In this document: piece after piece, positions 19,048 through 29,092 of the stretch | Position numbering within the stretch: position 1 is the stretch's first letter | Layout of the letters: the number at the start of each line of letters is the position of its first letter | Origin: Nocardia stercoris | Lineage (GTDB): Bacteria; Actinomycetota; Actinomycetes; Mycobacteriales; Mycobacteriaceae | DNA length: 64,000 nucleotides | Direction: 5' to 3' | Assembly (NCBI RefSeq): GCF_003696265.1 | Contig: NZ_RFFH01000001.1 | Coordinates: 1,054,001 to 1,118,000 of the forward strand | Notes under the pieces: generated by a model | Database searches by the model: none | The model's input: only the letters and a program-made list of their open reading frames with translations | What the model was told of the DNA's origin: nothing | Program-made: the position numbers and the translations under genes

Positions 19048-21456
19048 GTGACAGCCTCGCCTAGCGACACCACCGAAACCGGCACCACCGCCCAGCCCAC
19101 CGTCGGAGCCGTACGCCTGGCCAGTGTCGGCCGGCGTATCGCCGACGAACTCGGCGTGCGCGACGACCAGGTGCGCGCCGCCGTCGAACTGCTCGACAGC
19201 GGGTCGACCGTGCCGTTCATCGCCCGGTACCGCAAGGAGGTGACCGGCGGCCTCGACGACGCGCAGCTGCGCCAGCTCGAGGAGCGCCTGCACTACCTGC
19301 GCGAGCTCGACGACCGCCGGGCCTCGATCCTGGAATCGGTTCGTGGGCAAGGCAAGCTGGACGCCGCGCTGGAACAGCAGATCATGCTCGCCGACACCAA
19401 GGCCCGGCTCGAGGACATCTACCTGCCGTACAAGCCGAAGCGGCGGACCAAGGCCCAGATCGCGCGCGAGGCCGGGCACGAGCCGGTCGCCGACGCGCTG
19501 ATCGGCGACCCCACCACCGACCCGGCCGGCTACACCGCCGAACAGCTCGACGGCGCCCGCGCGATCCTGGTCGAGCGCTTCGCCGAGGACGCCGACCTGG
19601 TCGGTGAGCTGCGTGAACTCATGTGGAGCCGCGGCCAGGTCAGCTCGCGGGTGCGGCCCGGCAAGGAGCAGGACGGCGCGAAGTTCGCCGACTACTTCGA
19701 GTTCAGCGAACCGTTCGAGAAGCTGCCCAGCCACCGCATCCTCGCCCTGCTGCGCGGCGAGAAGGAAGAGGTGCTGACCCTGCACCTCGAGGCCGACACC
19801 GAGGAACCGGTCGAGGGCGAGCGGACGGTCTACGAGGGCCGCATCGCGCACCGGTTCGGCATCGCCGACCGGGGCCGTGCGGCCGACGGGTGGCTGCTCG
19901 ACACCGTGCGCTGGGCCTGGCGGACCAAACTGCAGGTCAGCCTTGGTATCGATGTGCGGATGCGGTTGCGGCAATCGGCGGAGAAGGATGCCGTCGAGGT
20001 GTTCGCCACCAACCTGCGCGATCTGCTGCTGGCCGCCCCGGCCGGCACCCGCGCCACCATGGGGCTGGACCCGGGCTATCGCACCGGCGTGAAGGTCGCG
20101 GTCGTCGACGCCACCGGCAAGGTGGTCGCCACCGAGGTGATCTACCCGCACAAGCCGCAGGGCCAGACCGAGAAGTCGCTGGCGGTGCTGGCGGCGCTCG
20201 TCGCCCGCTTCGACGTCGAGCTCATCGCCATCGGCAACGGCACCGCTTCGCGCGAAACCGACGCGCTGGCAACCGAACTCATCGCCCGGATCCCGGACCG
20301 CAAGCCCACCAAGATCGTGGTCTCGGAGGCCGGCGCGTCGGTGTACTCCGCATCGGCCTACGCCTCGGCGGAGCTGCCCGACCTGGATGTGTCACTGCGC
20401 GGAGCGGTCTCGATCGCCCGCCGCCTGCAGGACCCGCTCGCCGAGCTGGTGAAGATCGAGCCCAAGTCGATCGGTGTCGGCCAGTACCAGCACGACATCT
20501 CCGAGACGCTGCTGGCCCGTTCGCTGGGCGCGGTGGTCGAGGACGCGGTGAACGCGGTCGGTGTCGACGTCAACACCGCCTCGGTGCCGCTGCTGGCCCG
20601 GGTCTCGGGCGTCTCCACCTCGATCGCGGAATCCATTGTCGCGCACCGCGACAGCAACGGCCCGTTCCGCAGCCGTGCCGCGCTCAAGGATGTACCGCGG
20701 CTGGGTCCCAAGGCTTTCGAGCAGTGTGCGGGCTTCCTGCGCATCCGCGGCGGCACCGACCCGCTGGACAGTTCCTCGGTGCATCCGGAGGCCTACCCGG
20801 TGGTCCGCCGAATCCTGGACCGGACCGGGAGCGGCGTGCTCGAACTGATCGGCAACACCTCGGTGCTGCGCGGTCTGCGCCCGGACGAGTTCACCGACGA
20901 GCGTTTCGGTGTCCCGACCGTCAGCGACATCATCGCCGAACTGGAGAAGCCGGGCCGCGACCCGCGCCCCGAGTTCAAGACCGCGGTGTTCGCGGCCGGC
21001 ATCGAGAAGGTCGCCGACCTGCAGCCCGGCATGGTGCTCGAGGGCGTGGTCACCAATGTGGCGGCGTTCGGCGCGTTCGTCGACATCGGCGTGCACCAGG
21101 ACGGCCTGGTCCACGTCTCGGCCATGTCGCACAACTTCGTGCGGGAACCGCGCGAGGTGGTGAAGTCCGGTGACGTGGTGAAGGTCAAGGTGCTCGAAGT
21201 CGACGTCGCCCGCCAGCGCATCGGCCTGAGCCTGCGCCTGGACGACGAACCCGGCAAGCCGGAGAAGGGCGCCGACCGGGGTGCGCGCGGCGGCGCTCGC
21301 GGCGAGCGTTCGGGTCAGCCGCGTGGTCAAGGTCGCGGCGGGCAGCCCGGTGGCCAGGGCCGCGGCGGCCAGAGCGGCAACGGGCAGCGCCGCAGCGCGC
21401 CCGCGCCGAGCGGTTCGATGGCGGATGCGTTGCGGCGGGCGGGCTTCGGCAAGTAG
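19048..21456 (+). CDS. tex: Tex-family transcription accessory/RNA-binding protein
   Basis: An 802-residue nucleic-acid binding protein. In order: the N-terminal helical Tex domain (VRLASVGRRIADELGV), a YqgF/RNase H-like domain (TMGLDPGYRTGVKVAVVD), a helix-hairpin-helix pair (AALKDVPRLGPKAFEQCAGF), and a C-terminal S1 domain (GMVLEGVVTNVAAFGAFVD). It ends in a long Arg/Gly/Gln-rich RGG-type tail, probably disordered and RNA binding, which is an actinobacterial addition. The start is uncertain: GTG 19048 gives the usual short leader, GTG 19009 would add 13 residues. It sits between trmD and rplS, a position not occupied by Tex in mycobacteria. Confidence 0.93.
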   Translation: MTASPSDTTETGTTAQPTVGAVRLASVGRRIADELGVRDDQVRAAVELLDSGSTVPFIARYRKEVTGGLDDAQLRQLEERLHYLRELDDRRASILESVRGQGKLDAALEQQIMLADTKARLEDIYLPYKPKRRTKAQIAREAGHEPVADALIGDPTTDPAGYTAEQLDGARAILVERFAEDADLVGELRELMWSRGQVSSRVRPGKEQDGAKFADYFEFSEPFEKLPSHRILALLRGEKEEVLTLHLEADTEEPVEGERTVYEGRIAHRFGIADRGRAADGWLLDTVRWAWRTKLQVSLGIDVRMRLRQSAEKDAVEVFATNLRDLLLAAPAGTRATMGLDPGYRTGVKVAVVDATGKVVATEVIYPHKPQGQTEKSLAVLAALVARFDVELIAIGNGTASRETDALATELIARIPDRKPTKIVVSEAGASVYSASAYASAELPDLDVSLRGAVSIARRLQDPLAELVKIEPKSIGVGQYQHDISETLLARSLGAVVEDAVNAVGVDVNTASVPLLARVSGVSTSIAESIVAHRDSNGPFRSRAALKDVPRLGPKAFEQCAGFLRIRGGTDPLDSSSVHPEAYPVVRRILDRTGSGVLELIGNTSVLRGLRPDEFTDERFGVPTVSDIIAELEKPGRDPRPEFKTAVFAAGIEKVADLQPGMVLEGVVTNVAAFGAFVDIGVHQDGLVHVSAMSHNFVREPREVVKSGDVVKVKVLEVDVARQRIGLSLRLDDEPGKPEKGADRGARGGARGERSGQPRGQGRGGQPGGQGRGGQSGNGQRRSAPAPSGSMADALRRAGFGK

Positions 21457-21489
21457 GAGCATCGGAGGCACAGCGGTGGGGGAGACTCG

Positions 21490-22368
21490 ATGAGCATGCG
21501 GCACTGGCTCGACGACTCCGTGATCGCCCAGGGGCGACTGCCACTGCTGTGCTTCCTGCTCGGTTTCATCGGCGGCTTCCTGCTGATCCGGCTCAGTGTG
21601 CGGCTGATCCGTAAGCGGGTCCGCTGGTGGCCGGGCAACCTGCGCGCCGGCGACGTGCACATCCACCACATGGTGTTCGGGGTGGTGCTCGTGCTGTCGT
21701 CGGGGATGGGCCTGCTGACCGCCTACCGCAGCGGCACCGGCGTGGTCAGCGCGCTGGCGGCGGTTTTCGGGATCGGCGCCGCGCTGGTCCTCGACGAGTT
21801 CGCCCTCATCTACTACCTGCGCGACGTCTACTGGGAGGAACAGGGCCGTACCTCGGTGGACGCGGTCTTCGTGGCGCTGGCCGTCACCGGGTTGCTGCTG
21901 CTCGGTGTGCATCCGCTGTGGTTGCTGGATATCAACGGGCTGCGGCACGCCGCGGATACCCGCGGTCGGGTCGTGCTCAGCGTGTTCGCGCTGGTCAACC
22001 TGCTTCTGGCGGCGGTGGTGATCGTCAAGGGCAAGATTTGGACCGGTCTGTTCGGCCTGTTCTTCCCGCCTTTGCTGGTGGTCGGCGCGCTGCGGCTGAG
22101 CCGGCCGGGCGCGCCCTGGGCCCGCTGGCGCTACGGCAGCCGGCCACAGCTCATGCGCCGGGCGATCGTGCGGGAGCGGCGCTACCGGCGCCCGGTCATC
22201 CGGGCGAAGATCTTCGTGCAGGACCTGATCGCCGGGAAACCCGATGTGGCGCATATTCTGCAGGCCACCGAAGCGGAACTCGCCCGCACGGTGGTGCCCG
22301 CACCGCCGGCTCCGCCGCCGCATCTGCATCTGAGTGGCAGGAAGGTTGCCGACGAGCCACCCGATTAA
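21490..22368 (+). CDS. Conserved multi-pass membrane protein, function unknown
   Basis: A 292-residue protein with about six membrane helices in the first 200 residues. A distinctive [17 protein letters not shown] segment carries three histidines just before the second helix, followed by a conserved acidic [18 protein letters not shown]. The C-terminal 95 residues are cytosolic, basic and proline rich. The clustered His, Asp and Glu residues at the membrane face suggest metal binding, but no family function is known to me. GGGGGAG precedes the ATG. It follows tex by 33 bases and may be cotranscribed with it. Confidence 0.8.
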   Translation: MSMRHWLDDSVIAQGRLPLLCFLLGFIGGFLLIRLSVRLIRKRVRWWPGNLRAGDVHIHHMVFGVVLVLSSGMGLLTAYRSGTGVVSALAAVFGIGAALVLDEFALIYYLRDVYWEEQGRTSVDAVFVALAVTGLLLLGVHPLWLLDINGLRHAADTRGRVVLSVFALVNLLLAAVVIVKGKIWTGLFGLFFPPLLVVGALRLSRPGAPWARWRYGSRPQLMRRAIVRERRYRRPVIRAKIFVQDLIAGKPDVAHILQATEAELARTVVPAPPAPPPHLHLSGRKVADEPPD

Positions 22369-22537
22369 CAGGTGTCCGCTTTTGTCTGGCACAATATCCG
22401 GGTTGCCTGGGCGAACTGCGCTCAGCGCACCGCCCACATCCGGAGCACGAACCGGCCGAGCTGGGTCAGCGGCGATGTCGCGACCGCAGCCACCAGAGCC
22501 AGGTTCCTCTGTTCACGCGAACTTCCTAAGGACGGAC

Positions 22538-22879
22538 ATGAACACCCTCGACTTCGTCGACGAAAAGTCGCTGCGCACCGACATCCCCGAGTTCCGCCCG
22601 GGTGACACCGTCAACGTGCACGTGAAGGTCATCGAAGGTAACAAGGAGCGCATCCAGGTCTTCAAGGGTGTCGTCATCCGTCGCCAGGGTGGCGGCATCC
22701 GCGAGACCTTCACGGTCCGCAAGGTCTCGTTCGGTGTCGGCGTGGAGCGCACCTTCCCGGTGCACACCCCGAACATCGACCACCTCGATGTCGTGACCCG
22801 CGGTGACGTGCGTCGCGCCAAGCTGTACTACCTGCGCGACCTGCGCGGCAAGAAGGCCAAGATCAAGGAGAAGCGCTGA
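22538..22879 (+). CDS. rplS: 50S ribosomal protein bL19
   Basis: A 113-residue ribosomal protein at the 30S-50S interface. It has the full family sequence from [19 protein letters not shown] through [20 protein letters not shown] to [18 protein letters not shown]. The 169-base leader from 22369 to 22537 contains a candidate promoter (TTAACA near 22365 and CACAAT near 22390, poor spacing) and may also carry leader regulation. A clean terminator follows the gene. Confidence 0.97.
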   Translation: MNTLDFVDEKSLRTDIPEFRPGDTVNVHVKVIEGNKERIQVFKGVVIRRQGGGIRETFTVRKVSFGVGVERTFPVHTPNIDHLDVVTRGDVRRAKLYYLRDLRGKKAKIKEKR

Positions 22880-22902
22880 CCCTCAGGTCGTCGCGAAACG
22901 GG

Positions 22903-22936
22903 AACCCCTGGCAGCAGCCGGGGGTTTTCTGTTTTT
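22903..22936 (+). terminator. Rho-independent terminator of rplS
   Basis: The stem AACCCC with GGGGTT encloses a GC-rich loop and is followed by a T-rich run (TTTTCTGTTTTT). It is one of the few classical intrinsic terminators in the window and separates rplS from lepB. Confidence 0.8.
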
Positions 22937-22964
22937 CTGAGCTACTGGGGCTAACCTGTTCGGC

Positions 22965-23795
22965 GTGGCTGACGAAAGCGAATCGGTGAAGGTATCCGGA
23001 CCCAATGAGGAACCGGCTGGTGAGTCCGAGCCGAAGCGCAAGCCGAAGCGCGCGAAGAAAGAAGGTAAGCAGCGCCCGTTCTGGCAGGAGCTGCCGATCC
23101 TGATCGGTATCGCGGCGATCATCGCGGCGTTGGTGGTGACCTTCATCGGGCGGCCGTACGTGATCCCGTCGGAGTCGATGGAACCGACCCTGCACGGGTG
23201 CCCCACCTGCACCGGTGACCGGATCTACGTCGAGAAACTCAGCTACGACATCGGCGACCCGCAGCCCGGTGACGTCGTCGTCTTCGTCGGCCCGACGTCG
23301 TCGTGGAACGCCTCCTACCGCTCCAACCGCTCGAAGAACGCGGTTACGCGCGGCATCCAGAACTTCTTCTCCTTCTTCGGCTTGGTGCCGCCGGACGAGA
23401 ACGACCTGGTCAAGCGGGTCATCGCGGTCGGCGGCCAGACCGTGCAGTGCTGTGACCCGCAGGGCCGGGTGATCGTCGACGGCAAGCCGATCGACGAGCC
23501 GTATGCGAACTATCAGTTCCCGTACCAGCCCGGGCAGTCGTTCATGGTGCAGACCCCGGGCATCCAGGGCGGTGCCATCAACCGGGCGGGCCGCGAATTC
23601 GGGCCGATCAAGGTGCCCGAAGGCAACGTCTGGGTGATGGGCGACAACCGCAACAACTCCGCCGACTCGCGGGCCCACGTCTTCGACGAACTCCAGGGCA
23701 CGGTGCCGGTGAAGGACATCCGCGGCAAGGCCGTGTTCAAGATCTGGCCGCCGAGCCGGATCGGACCGGTCAGCGCGCACAACCCCCAGCACTGA
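22965..23795 (+). CDS. lepB: Signal peptidase I
   Basis: A 276-residue membrane-bound serine protease that removes signal peptides. It has a basic cytosolic N-terminus ([12 protein letters not shown]), a single membrane helix (about residues 46-64), the catalytic Ser71 in PSESMEPT, the general base Lys150 in [10 protein letters not shown], and box [16 protein letters not shown]. An insertion around residues 105-140 ([15 protein letters not shown]) is longer than in E. coli and typical of mycobacterial and nocardial LepB. GTG start at 22965. Confidence 0.96.
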   Translation: MADESESVKVSGPNEEPAGESEPKRKPKRAKKEGKQRPFWQELPILIGIAAIIAALVVTFIGRPYVIPSESMEPTLHGCPTCTGDRIYVEKLSYDIGDPQPGDVVVFVGPTSSWNASYRSNRSKNAVTRGIQNFFSFFGLVPPDENDLVKRVIAVGGQTVQCCDPQGRVIVDGKPIDEPYANYQFPYQPGQSFMVQTPGIQGGAINRAGREFGPIKVPEGNVWVMGDNRNNSADSRAHVFDELQGTVPVKDIRGKAVFKIWPPSRIGPVSAHNPQH

Positions 23796-23796
23796 C

Positions 23797-24534
23797 ATGA
23801 GGGGTCGCCGGACTGCCCTCGACACCGGTGACTGGCCGCCGCGCGTCGTCATGCGACGCGCGGGCGGCCTGCGCACGCTCGAGGCCGCTTTGATCCGCAA
23901 CGGTCTCGGCCCGGTGGCCGGGGTCGACGAAGCCGGGCGCGGCTGCTGCGCCGGTCCGCTGGTGGTCGCCGCGTGCCTGCTCGCGCCGAAGGCCTACGAC
24001 TCGCTCGCGGATCTCGACGATTCCAAGCGCCTGACCGAGGCGACCCGGGAGCGGCTGTTCCCGGTGATCCAGCGGCGGGCACTGGCCTGGCAGGTGATCG
24101 TGATCCCCGCCTGGGAGATCGACGCGATCGGTATCCACGTCGCCAATATCGAGGGGATGCGGCGCGCGGTGGCGGGCCTGGACATCCAGCCGGGATACGT
24201 GCTGACCGACGGGTTCCGGGTGCCCGGGATCCCGGTGCCGTCGCTGCCGGTGATCGGCGGCGACGCCACGGCCGCTTGTATCGCGGCGGCCAGCATTCTG
24301 GCGAAGGTCACCCGGGACCGGATCATGGTCGACCTCGACCGCAAGCTGCCCGGGTACGGCTTCGCCGCCCACAAGGGCTACAACACGACCGAGCACATCG
24401 AGGCGCTGCGCCGGCTCGGTCCCACCGCGGAACACCGCCGGAGCTGGCGAAATGTCCGTGAGCTGGGCGGGGATGCCGACACGTCCGCCTCGGACGGACC
24501 GCGAGTGGCCCCTGATCCGGTGCATGCGCGATGA
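23797..24534 (+). CDS. rnhB: Ribonuclease HII
   Basis: A 245-residue enzyme that removes ribonucleotides from RNA/DNA hybrids. Catalytic residues lie in [17 protein letters not shown] (DEAG), in the mid-protein VLTDGF, and in [15 protein letters not shown] with the trailing acidic residue; [15 protein letters not shown] marks the C-terminal substrate region. It begins one base after the lepB stop at ATG 23797. ATG 23851 would remove 18 residues and is a serious alternative, because family similarity starts just after it. Confidence 0.95.
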   Translation: MRGRRTALDTGDWPPRVVMRRAGGLRTLEAALIRNGLGPVAGVDEAGRGCCAGPLVVAACLLAPKAYDSLADLDDSKRLTEATRERLFPVIQRRALAWQVIVIPAWEIDAIGIHVANIEGMRRAVAGLDIQPGYVLTDGFRVPGIPVPSLPVIGGDATAACIAAASILAKVTRDRIMVDLDRKLPGYGFAAHKGYNTTEHIEALRRLGPTAEHRRSWRNVRELGGDADTSASDGPRVAPDPVHAR

Positions 24535-24571
24535 TGTTTGCACACCCGCGAAGAGGAGGATGTCCCACCCG

Positions 24572-24877
24572 ATGAGCGCCGAGGACCTCGAGAAGTACGA
24601 AACCGAGATGGAACTCTCGCTGTATCGCGAGTACAAGGACATCGTCGGTCAGTTCTCGTACGTGGTGGAGACCGAGCGCCGCTTCTATCTCGCCAACTCC
24701 GTCGAACTGCGCCCGCAGAACGCCGACGGTGAGGTGTACTTCGAGGTGCGGATGTCGGATGCCTGGGTGTGGGACATGTATCGGCCCGCCCGCTTCGTCA
24801 AGCATGTCCGGGTGATCACGTTCAAGGACGTGAACATCGAGGAGCTGGAGAAGCCGGACCTCCGGCTGCCGGAGTAG
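24572..24877 (+). CDS. DUF2469 family protein
   Basis: A 101-residue acidic protein covering the full DUF2469 family: MSAEDLEKYETEMELSLYRE, then DIVGQFSYVVETERRFYLAN, and VWDMYRPARFVKHVRVITF. It is conserved next to rnhB across actinobacteria and absent elsewhere; its function is unknown. The Shine-Dalgarno AAGAGGAGG at 24551-24559 lies slightly far from ATG 24572 and too close to an in-frame ATG at 24560; 24572 matches the family start. Confidence 0.92.
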   Translation: MSAEDLEKYETEMELSLYREYKDIVGQFSYVVETERRFYLANSVELRPQNADGEVYFEVRMSDAWVWDMYRPARFVKHVRVITFKDVNIEELEKPDLRLPE

Positions 24878-24890
24878 CCTCCGAGTACCG

Positions 24891-24918
24891 ACGACCCGCC
24901 CGGATTCGGGCGGGTTGT
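24891..24918 (+). terminator. Hairpin after the DUF2469 gene
   Basis: A 12-bp stem (24891-24902 with 24907-24918, one G-U pair) around a GATT loop. It lies 13 bases after the DUF2469 stop. Its right arm overlaps the first of two DnaA boxes. Confidence 0.65.
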
Positions 24919-24941
24919 CCACATCTTCCGAGTTGTCCACA
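24915..24941 (+). promoter_or_regulatory. Pair of DnaA boxes
   Basis: TTGTCCACA occurs twice in direct orientation at 24915-24923 and 24933-24941, separated by 9 bases. This is the high-GC actinobacterial form of the DnaA box. The pair lies 60 bases upstream of the yraN-comM-dprA genes. Both matches are perfect; binding in vivo is inference. Confidence 0.7.
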
Positions 24942-25001
24942 GACTTGTGTTCCCGCAGGTGGATTCGATCTTGAATCGGCGGCGGGCGCGACTATCGTTG
25001 G

Positions 25002-25358
25002 GTGGCAAACAATCTGGCGCTCGGCGCACACGGGGAAGAGCTGGCCGCGCGGTTCCTGCGGGCGGCCGGGATCGAGATCGTCGAACGGAACTGGCGCTGC
25101 CGCTACGGCGAGCTGGATCTGATCGGGCACGAAGCCGGGGTCACGGCCTTCGTCGAGGTGAAGACCAGATCCGGACTGGGGTACGGAACACCCGCGGAGG
25201 CAGTGACTTTCGCCAAACAGCAGCGAATACGCCGATTGGCGCTGCTGTGGCTCGACGAGCAGGGCGGACCGTACCGGCGGATCCGGTTCGATGTGGTGTC
25301 GGTGCTGGTGCGACCGCGCGGTGAACCCGAGATCACCCACCTGAAGGCGGTCTTCTGA
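25002..25358 (+). CDS. yraN: YraN/UPF0102 family nuclease-like protein
   Basis: A 118-residue protein with a restriction-endonuclease-like fold. The signature residues are present: GAHGEELAARFL with the Glu, YGELDLIGHE with Glu and Asp, and FVEVKTRS with the E-x-K catalytic dyad. Start at GTG 25002. It forms a tightly overlapping unit with comM and dprA, as in mycobacteria, which suggests a role in DNA uptake or recombination. Its biochemical activity is not established. Confidence 0.93.
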   Translation: MANNLALGAHGEELAARFLRAAGIEIVERNWRCRYGELDLIGHEAGVTAFVEVKTRSGLGYGTPAEAVTFAKQQRIRRLALLWLDEQGGPYRRIRFDVVSVLVRPRGEPEITHLKAVF

Positions 25359-26869
25359 TGGCACTCGGGCGGGCGTTTTCCGTGGCGGTCACCGGCGTCA
25401 CCGGGCAGTTGGTGGAAATCGAGGCCGATATCGGCCAGGGGCTGCCGTCGGTGCACCTGGTCGGGCTGCCCGACACCACCCTGCACGAATCCCGGGACCG
25501 GGTCCGCGCGGCGGTGCAGAATTCCGGCGAGAAGTGGCCGGACGGGCGGGTGATCCTGGCGTTGTCCCCGGCCACTTTGCCCAAGGTCGGCAGTGTGTAC
25601 GACCTCGCCCTGGCGATCGCGGTACTCGATGCCGCCGGCGCCGTCCCGTCGGCGCGGCTGGCCGGCGCGGTGCTGCTCGGCGAACTGGCGCTCGACGGCC
25701 GGGTGCGGCGGGTGCGCGGCATCCTGCCGGCGGTGCTCGCGGCGCGCGCGGCGGGCCGCGACACCGTGGTGGTGCCGGAGGCGGCGCTACCGGAAGCCGG
25801 TCTGGTGGACGGGATTCGGGTGCTGGGCACGCGGACGCTGCGCGAGCTGATCGACTGGGTGCGCGGCGACGGTGCCCTGCTCGTGCCCGCCGCGGCGCCC
25901 CCGCCGGCCGAGCGGGTCTGCGCCGACCTGGACGAGGTGGTGGGGCAGGACGAGGCCCGCTGGGCGCTCGAGGTCGCGGCAGCCGGTGGGCACCATCTGC
26001 TGTTGACCGGTCCGCCGGGGATCGGCAAAACGATGCTGGCCCAACGGCTTCCGGGACTGTTGCCGCTGCTCAGCCCGACCGAGGCGTTGGAAGTCACCGC
26101 GATCCACTCGGTGGCGGGAACCCTCCCGGGCGATGATCCGCTGATCACCGTCCCGCCGTTCGTGGCACCGCACCATTCCACCTCGGTGACGGCCATGGTG
26201 GGCGGCGGTTCGGGTTCGGCGCGGCCGGGCGCCGTGAGCCGGGCGCATCGCGGCGTGCTGTTCCTCGACGAGGCCGCCGAGATCGGCACGAAGGTCTTGG
26301 AGAGCCTGCGAACGCCGTTGGAGGAGGGTGAGATTCGCATCGCCCGCCGCGACGGGGTGGCCTGCTATCCGGCGCGGTTCCAGTTGATCCTGGCCGCCAA
26401 TCCGTGCCCGTGCGCGCCGGCGCGGGATGTGGACTGCATCTGTGCGCCGCTGGCGCGGCGGCGGTATCTGGGCAAGCTGTCGGGGCCGCTGATGGACCGC
26501 ATCGATATCTGGGTGCAGATGCACGGCCAAGCCAGTGGTACGTTCGCCGCCACCGAGGTGGAGAGCAGCGCGACGGTGCGGGCCCGGGTGGCTGTGGCGC
26601 GGGCGGCGGCCGCGGCGCGGTGGGGTGAATTCGGCTGGGCCACGAATGCCGAAGTGCCGGGCCATATTCTGCGTCGGCGCCAGCGATTGCCGCGCGAGGC
26701 GGTGACGCCGATCGAGAGCGCGCTGCGGCTGGGGCGGATCTCCGCACGCGGTGCGGACCGGGCCGTGCGGTTGGCGTGGACGATCTGCGATCTGCGTGGC
26801 GGTGAGGTGCCCGGCGCCGAGGATGTGTTGCAGGCACTCAATTTTCGGCAGCGTGGAGGCACGTCGTGA
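25358..26869 (+). CDS. comM: YifB/ComM family Mg-chelatase-like AAA+ ATPase
   Basis: A 503-residue AAA+ protein. The N-terminal S5-like domain carries LPSVHLVGLPDTTLHESRDR. The central ATPase has Walker A TGPPGIGKTM near residue 215 and Walker B VLFLDEAAE. The C-terminal Mg-chelatase domain includes NPCPCAPARDVDC with clustered cysteines. ComM homologues are hexameric helicases that promote branch migration during natural transformation. The ATG overlaps the yraN stop (TGATG) and its stop overlaps the dprA start. Confidence 0.94.
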   Translation: MALGRAFSVAVTGVTGQLVEIEADIGQGLPSVHLVGLPDTTLHESRDRVRAAVQNSGEKWPDGRVILALSPATLPKVGSVYDLALAIAVLDAAGAVPSARLAGAVLLGELALDGRVRRVRGILPAVLAARAAGRDTVVVPEAALPEAGLVDGIRVLGTRTLRELIDWVRGDGALLVPAAAPPPAERVCADLDEVVGQDEARWALEVAAAGGHHLLLTGPPGIGKTMLAQRLPGLLPLLSPTEALEVTAIHSVAGTLPGDDPLITVPPFVAPHHSTSVTAMVGGGSGSARPGAVSRAHRGVLFLDEAAEIGTKVLESLRTPLEEGEIRIARRDGVACYPARFQLILAANPCPCAPARDVDCICAPLARRRYLGKLSGPLMDRIDIWVQMHGQASGTFAATEVESSATVRARVAVARAAAAARWGEFGWATNAEVPGHILRRRQRLPREAVTPIESALRLGRISARGADRAVRLAWTICDLRGGEVPGAEDVLQALNFRQRGGTS

Positions 26870-27999
26870 CCGCCGGTGCCGACGAGCGGCGGTTGGCGTG
26901 GGCGTATCTGTCGCGCGTGGCCGAAGGACCGAGCGCGGCACTGTCGGACCTGATCTCGCGGGTCGGCGTGCTGGAGGCGGCCCGCGCGGTCCGGCAGTGC
27001 GACCTGCCCGCCTCGCTGCTGAGTGCCACCGCACAGCGGCGCGGAACCGATTGCGCCGAAAGGGATCTGGAGCTCATGGCGCGCCTGGGCGGCCGCCTGG
27101 TCACTCCCGACGATCCGGAGTGGCCGGCCTGGCGCCTGCTCGGCCTGGGGCAGCTCGACCCTGGGCGGGATCCGGCGGCGACCGGGCCGTTGGCCCTGTG
27201 GGTACGTGGTGCCGTGCCGCTCGCCGATGCGACCGAGCTGGCTCTGGCCGTGGTCGGCGCCCGGTGCAGCAGCGGCTACGGCGAGCACGTGACCGCCGAG
27301 ATCGCCGGCGAGCTGGCGGGCCGCGGCTGGACGATCGTGTCGGGGGCCGCGTTCGGCATCGACGGTTGCGCGCACCGGGCGGCACTGGCGGTCGAGGGCC
27401 TGACGGTGGCGGTCCTGGCGTGTGGTCTGGACCGACCGTATCCGGCCGCGCATCACCGGATGTTGGAGCGGATCGCCGAAACCGGTTCGGTGGTCAGCGA
27501 ATACGCGCCCGGCGTGGCGCCGTTGAAACACCGCTTCCTGGAACGGAACCGGTTGGTGGCGGCCCTCGCCGACGGAGTTCTGGTGGTGGAGGCGGGTCTG
27601 CGCAGCGGAGCGCGCAACACGGTGAAATGGGCCCGCTGCCTCGGGCGCCCGGCCATGGCGGTCCCCGGCCCGGTGACCGCCGCGGCCTCGGCCGGCTGTC
27701 ACCGCATGATCCGGGAGGGGGAGGCGCTGCTGGTTTCGGAAGCGGCCCAGGTCGTCGACGAGGCCGGTCCGCTGCGACTCTCGATGCCGACCGGCACCTC
27801 CGCCGCCGACCACCTGGACGGCCCGCAGGCCGCGGTGTATGCGGTACTGCCGCAGGTGGGTTCACGCCAACCGGCCGAGGTCGCCGAGTCCGCCGGCCTC
27901 TCGGTGCCGGCCACCCGAGCGGCGCTGGCCGGGCTGGAACTGACCGGTTATGTCGGCTCCGACCACAGCGGCTGGTACCGCACGGCCCAGGCCGGCTGA
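26866..27999 (+). CDS. dprA: DNA processing protein DprA
   Basis: A 377-residue protein that loads RecA on incoming single-stranded DNA. The extended Rossmann fold is complete: [68 protein letters not shown] and [18 protein letters not shown]-terminal winged helix (about residues 310-375) is present. The GTG start overlaps the comM stop by four bases (GTGA), so the genes are translationally coupled. Confidence 0.95.
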   Translation: MTAGADERRLAWAYLSRVAEGPSAALSDLISRVGVLEAARAVRQCDLPASLLSATAQRRGTDCAERDLELMARLGGRLVTPDDPEWPAWRLLGLGQLDPGRDPAATGPLALWVRGAVPLADATELALAVVGARCSSGYGEHVTAEIAGELAGRGWTIVSGAAFGIDGCAHRAALAVEGLTVAVLACGLDRPYPAAHHRMLERIAETGSVVSEYAPGVAPLKHRFLERNRLVAALADGVLVVEAGLRSGARNTVKWARCLGRPAMAVPGPVTAAASAGCHRMIREGEALLVSEAAQVVDEAGPLRLSMPTGTSAADHLDGPQAAVYAVLPQVGSRQPAEVAESAGLSVPATRAALAGLELTGYVGSDHSGWYRTAQAG

Positions 28000-28081
28000 C
28001 GACTGTCGTGCTGAGACGGGCGGGAGGTGTGGGCGGCGTGGGGACTTGCTCGAGGTGGGGACGGCGGGTGACCGTGGGGAT

Positions 28082-29005
28082 GTGGACGATCTGCCGGTGA
28101 AGTGGGAAGAACTGCTCGACGAGTACGGGCGGCAGTTGGGGTTGGGGCGCAACAGGTCCGCGCATACCGTTCGGGCGTATCTCGGGGACGCACGGTCGCT
28201 GTTGCGGCATTTGCGGGCGCGGGCGGCGGATGCGGAGGTGGAGGACATCGATCTGGCGCTGCTGCGGTCGTGGCTGGCCGAGCAATCCGCGGCGGGGGCG
28301 GCGCGGAGCACGATGTCGCGGCGGGCGTCGGCGGCACGGGCGTTCACGGCTTGGCTGACCGGAACCGGGCGGCTGGCAGTGGATCCCGGGCCGCGCCTGG
28401 TGGCGGCGCGGCCGCAGCGCGCGTTGCCGGCGGTGCTGGGCCGCGAGCAGGCGGATGCGGCGATGGATGCGGCGGAGTCCGGTGCGGCGGAACAGGATCC
28501 GATGGCGTTACGGGACCGGTTGATCGTGGAGTTGTTGTACGCCACCGGGATTAGGGTGGGTGAGCTGTGCGGTCTCGATCTAGACGACGTCGATCACGAG
28601 CGGCGGCTGGTCCGGGTGCTGGGCAAGGGGGACAAGGAGCGTTCGGTGCCGTACGGGGTACCGGCCGCAGCCGCGCTCGATGCCTGGCTCCAGGTGGGAC
28701 GGCCGACGGTGGCGACCGACCGTTCCGGTGCGGCACTGCTGCTCGGGCGGCGGGGCGGCCGCCTCGACCAGCGTCAGGCCCGCAGCGTGGTGCACGAGGT
28801 GGTGGCGGCCGTTCCCGGCGCGCCGGACCTCGGCCCACACGGGCTACGGCACTCGGCCGCGACGCACCTGCTCGAAGGGGGTGCCGATCTCCGGGTGGTC
28901 CAGGAGATCCTCGGCCACGCCAGTCTCGCAACGACGCAGCTCTACACCCAGGTGTCGATCGAACGCCTCAAAGCCGTCCACAACCAGGCTCATCCGCGGG
29001 CTTGA
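28082..29005 (+). CDS. xerC: Tyrosine recombinase XerC
   Basis: A 307-residue site-specific recombinase for chromosome dimer resolution. The N-terminal SAM-like domain starts [14 protein letters not shown]. The catalytic set is complete: Arg158 in GIRVGEL, the Lys in [15 protein letters not shown] (His253 to His257, with Arg256), the late His in LGHASLATT, and nucleophile Tyr288 in LYTQV. Its place right after dprA and its full length argue for the housekeeping XerC rather than a phage integrase. GTG 28082 is taken as start; GTG 28097 is also possible. Confidence 0.94.
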   Translation: MDDLPVKWEELLDEYGRQLGLGRNRSAHTVRAYLGDARSLLRHLRARAADAEVEDIDLALLRSWLAEQSAAGAARSTMSRRASAARAFTAWLTGTGRLAVDPGPRLVAARPQRALPAVLGREQADAAMDAAESGAAEQDPMALRDRLIVELLYATGIRVGELCGLDLDDVDHERRLVRVLGKGDKERSVPYGVPAAAALDAWLQVGRPTVATDRSGAALLLGRRGGRLDQRQARSVVHEVVAAVPGAPDLGPHGLRHSAATHLLEGGADLRVVQEILGHASLATTQLYTQVSIERLKAVHNQAHPRA

Positions 29006-29056
29006 GGTGCCGCTCGAGCGGCTCGTGGTGGCCGGCGCGGACGCAGATGCAAGGGG

Positions 29057-29092
29057 TTGCTCCGGGATAGTTGTAAATCTACAATCATTGTA
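29057..29092 (+). promoter_or_regulatory. Candidate leaderless promoter of the MFS-MarR unit
   Basis: TTGCTC at 29057-29062, a 17-base spacer, TACAAT at 29080-29085 (one mismatch to TATAAT), then six bases to the ATG at 29092. No Shine-Dalgarno sequence precedes the ATG. The spacing puts the predicted first transcribed base on the start codon, so the message is probably leaderless. Confidence 0.6.

Noticed and set aside
28082..29005. XerC considered as an integrase of the accessory islands
   Set aside because: Its position after dprA, full length and sequence fit the housekeeping recombinase, and it is more than 10 kb from the rlmN repeats.
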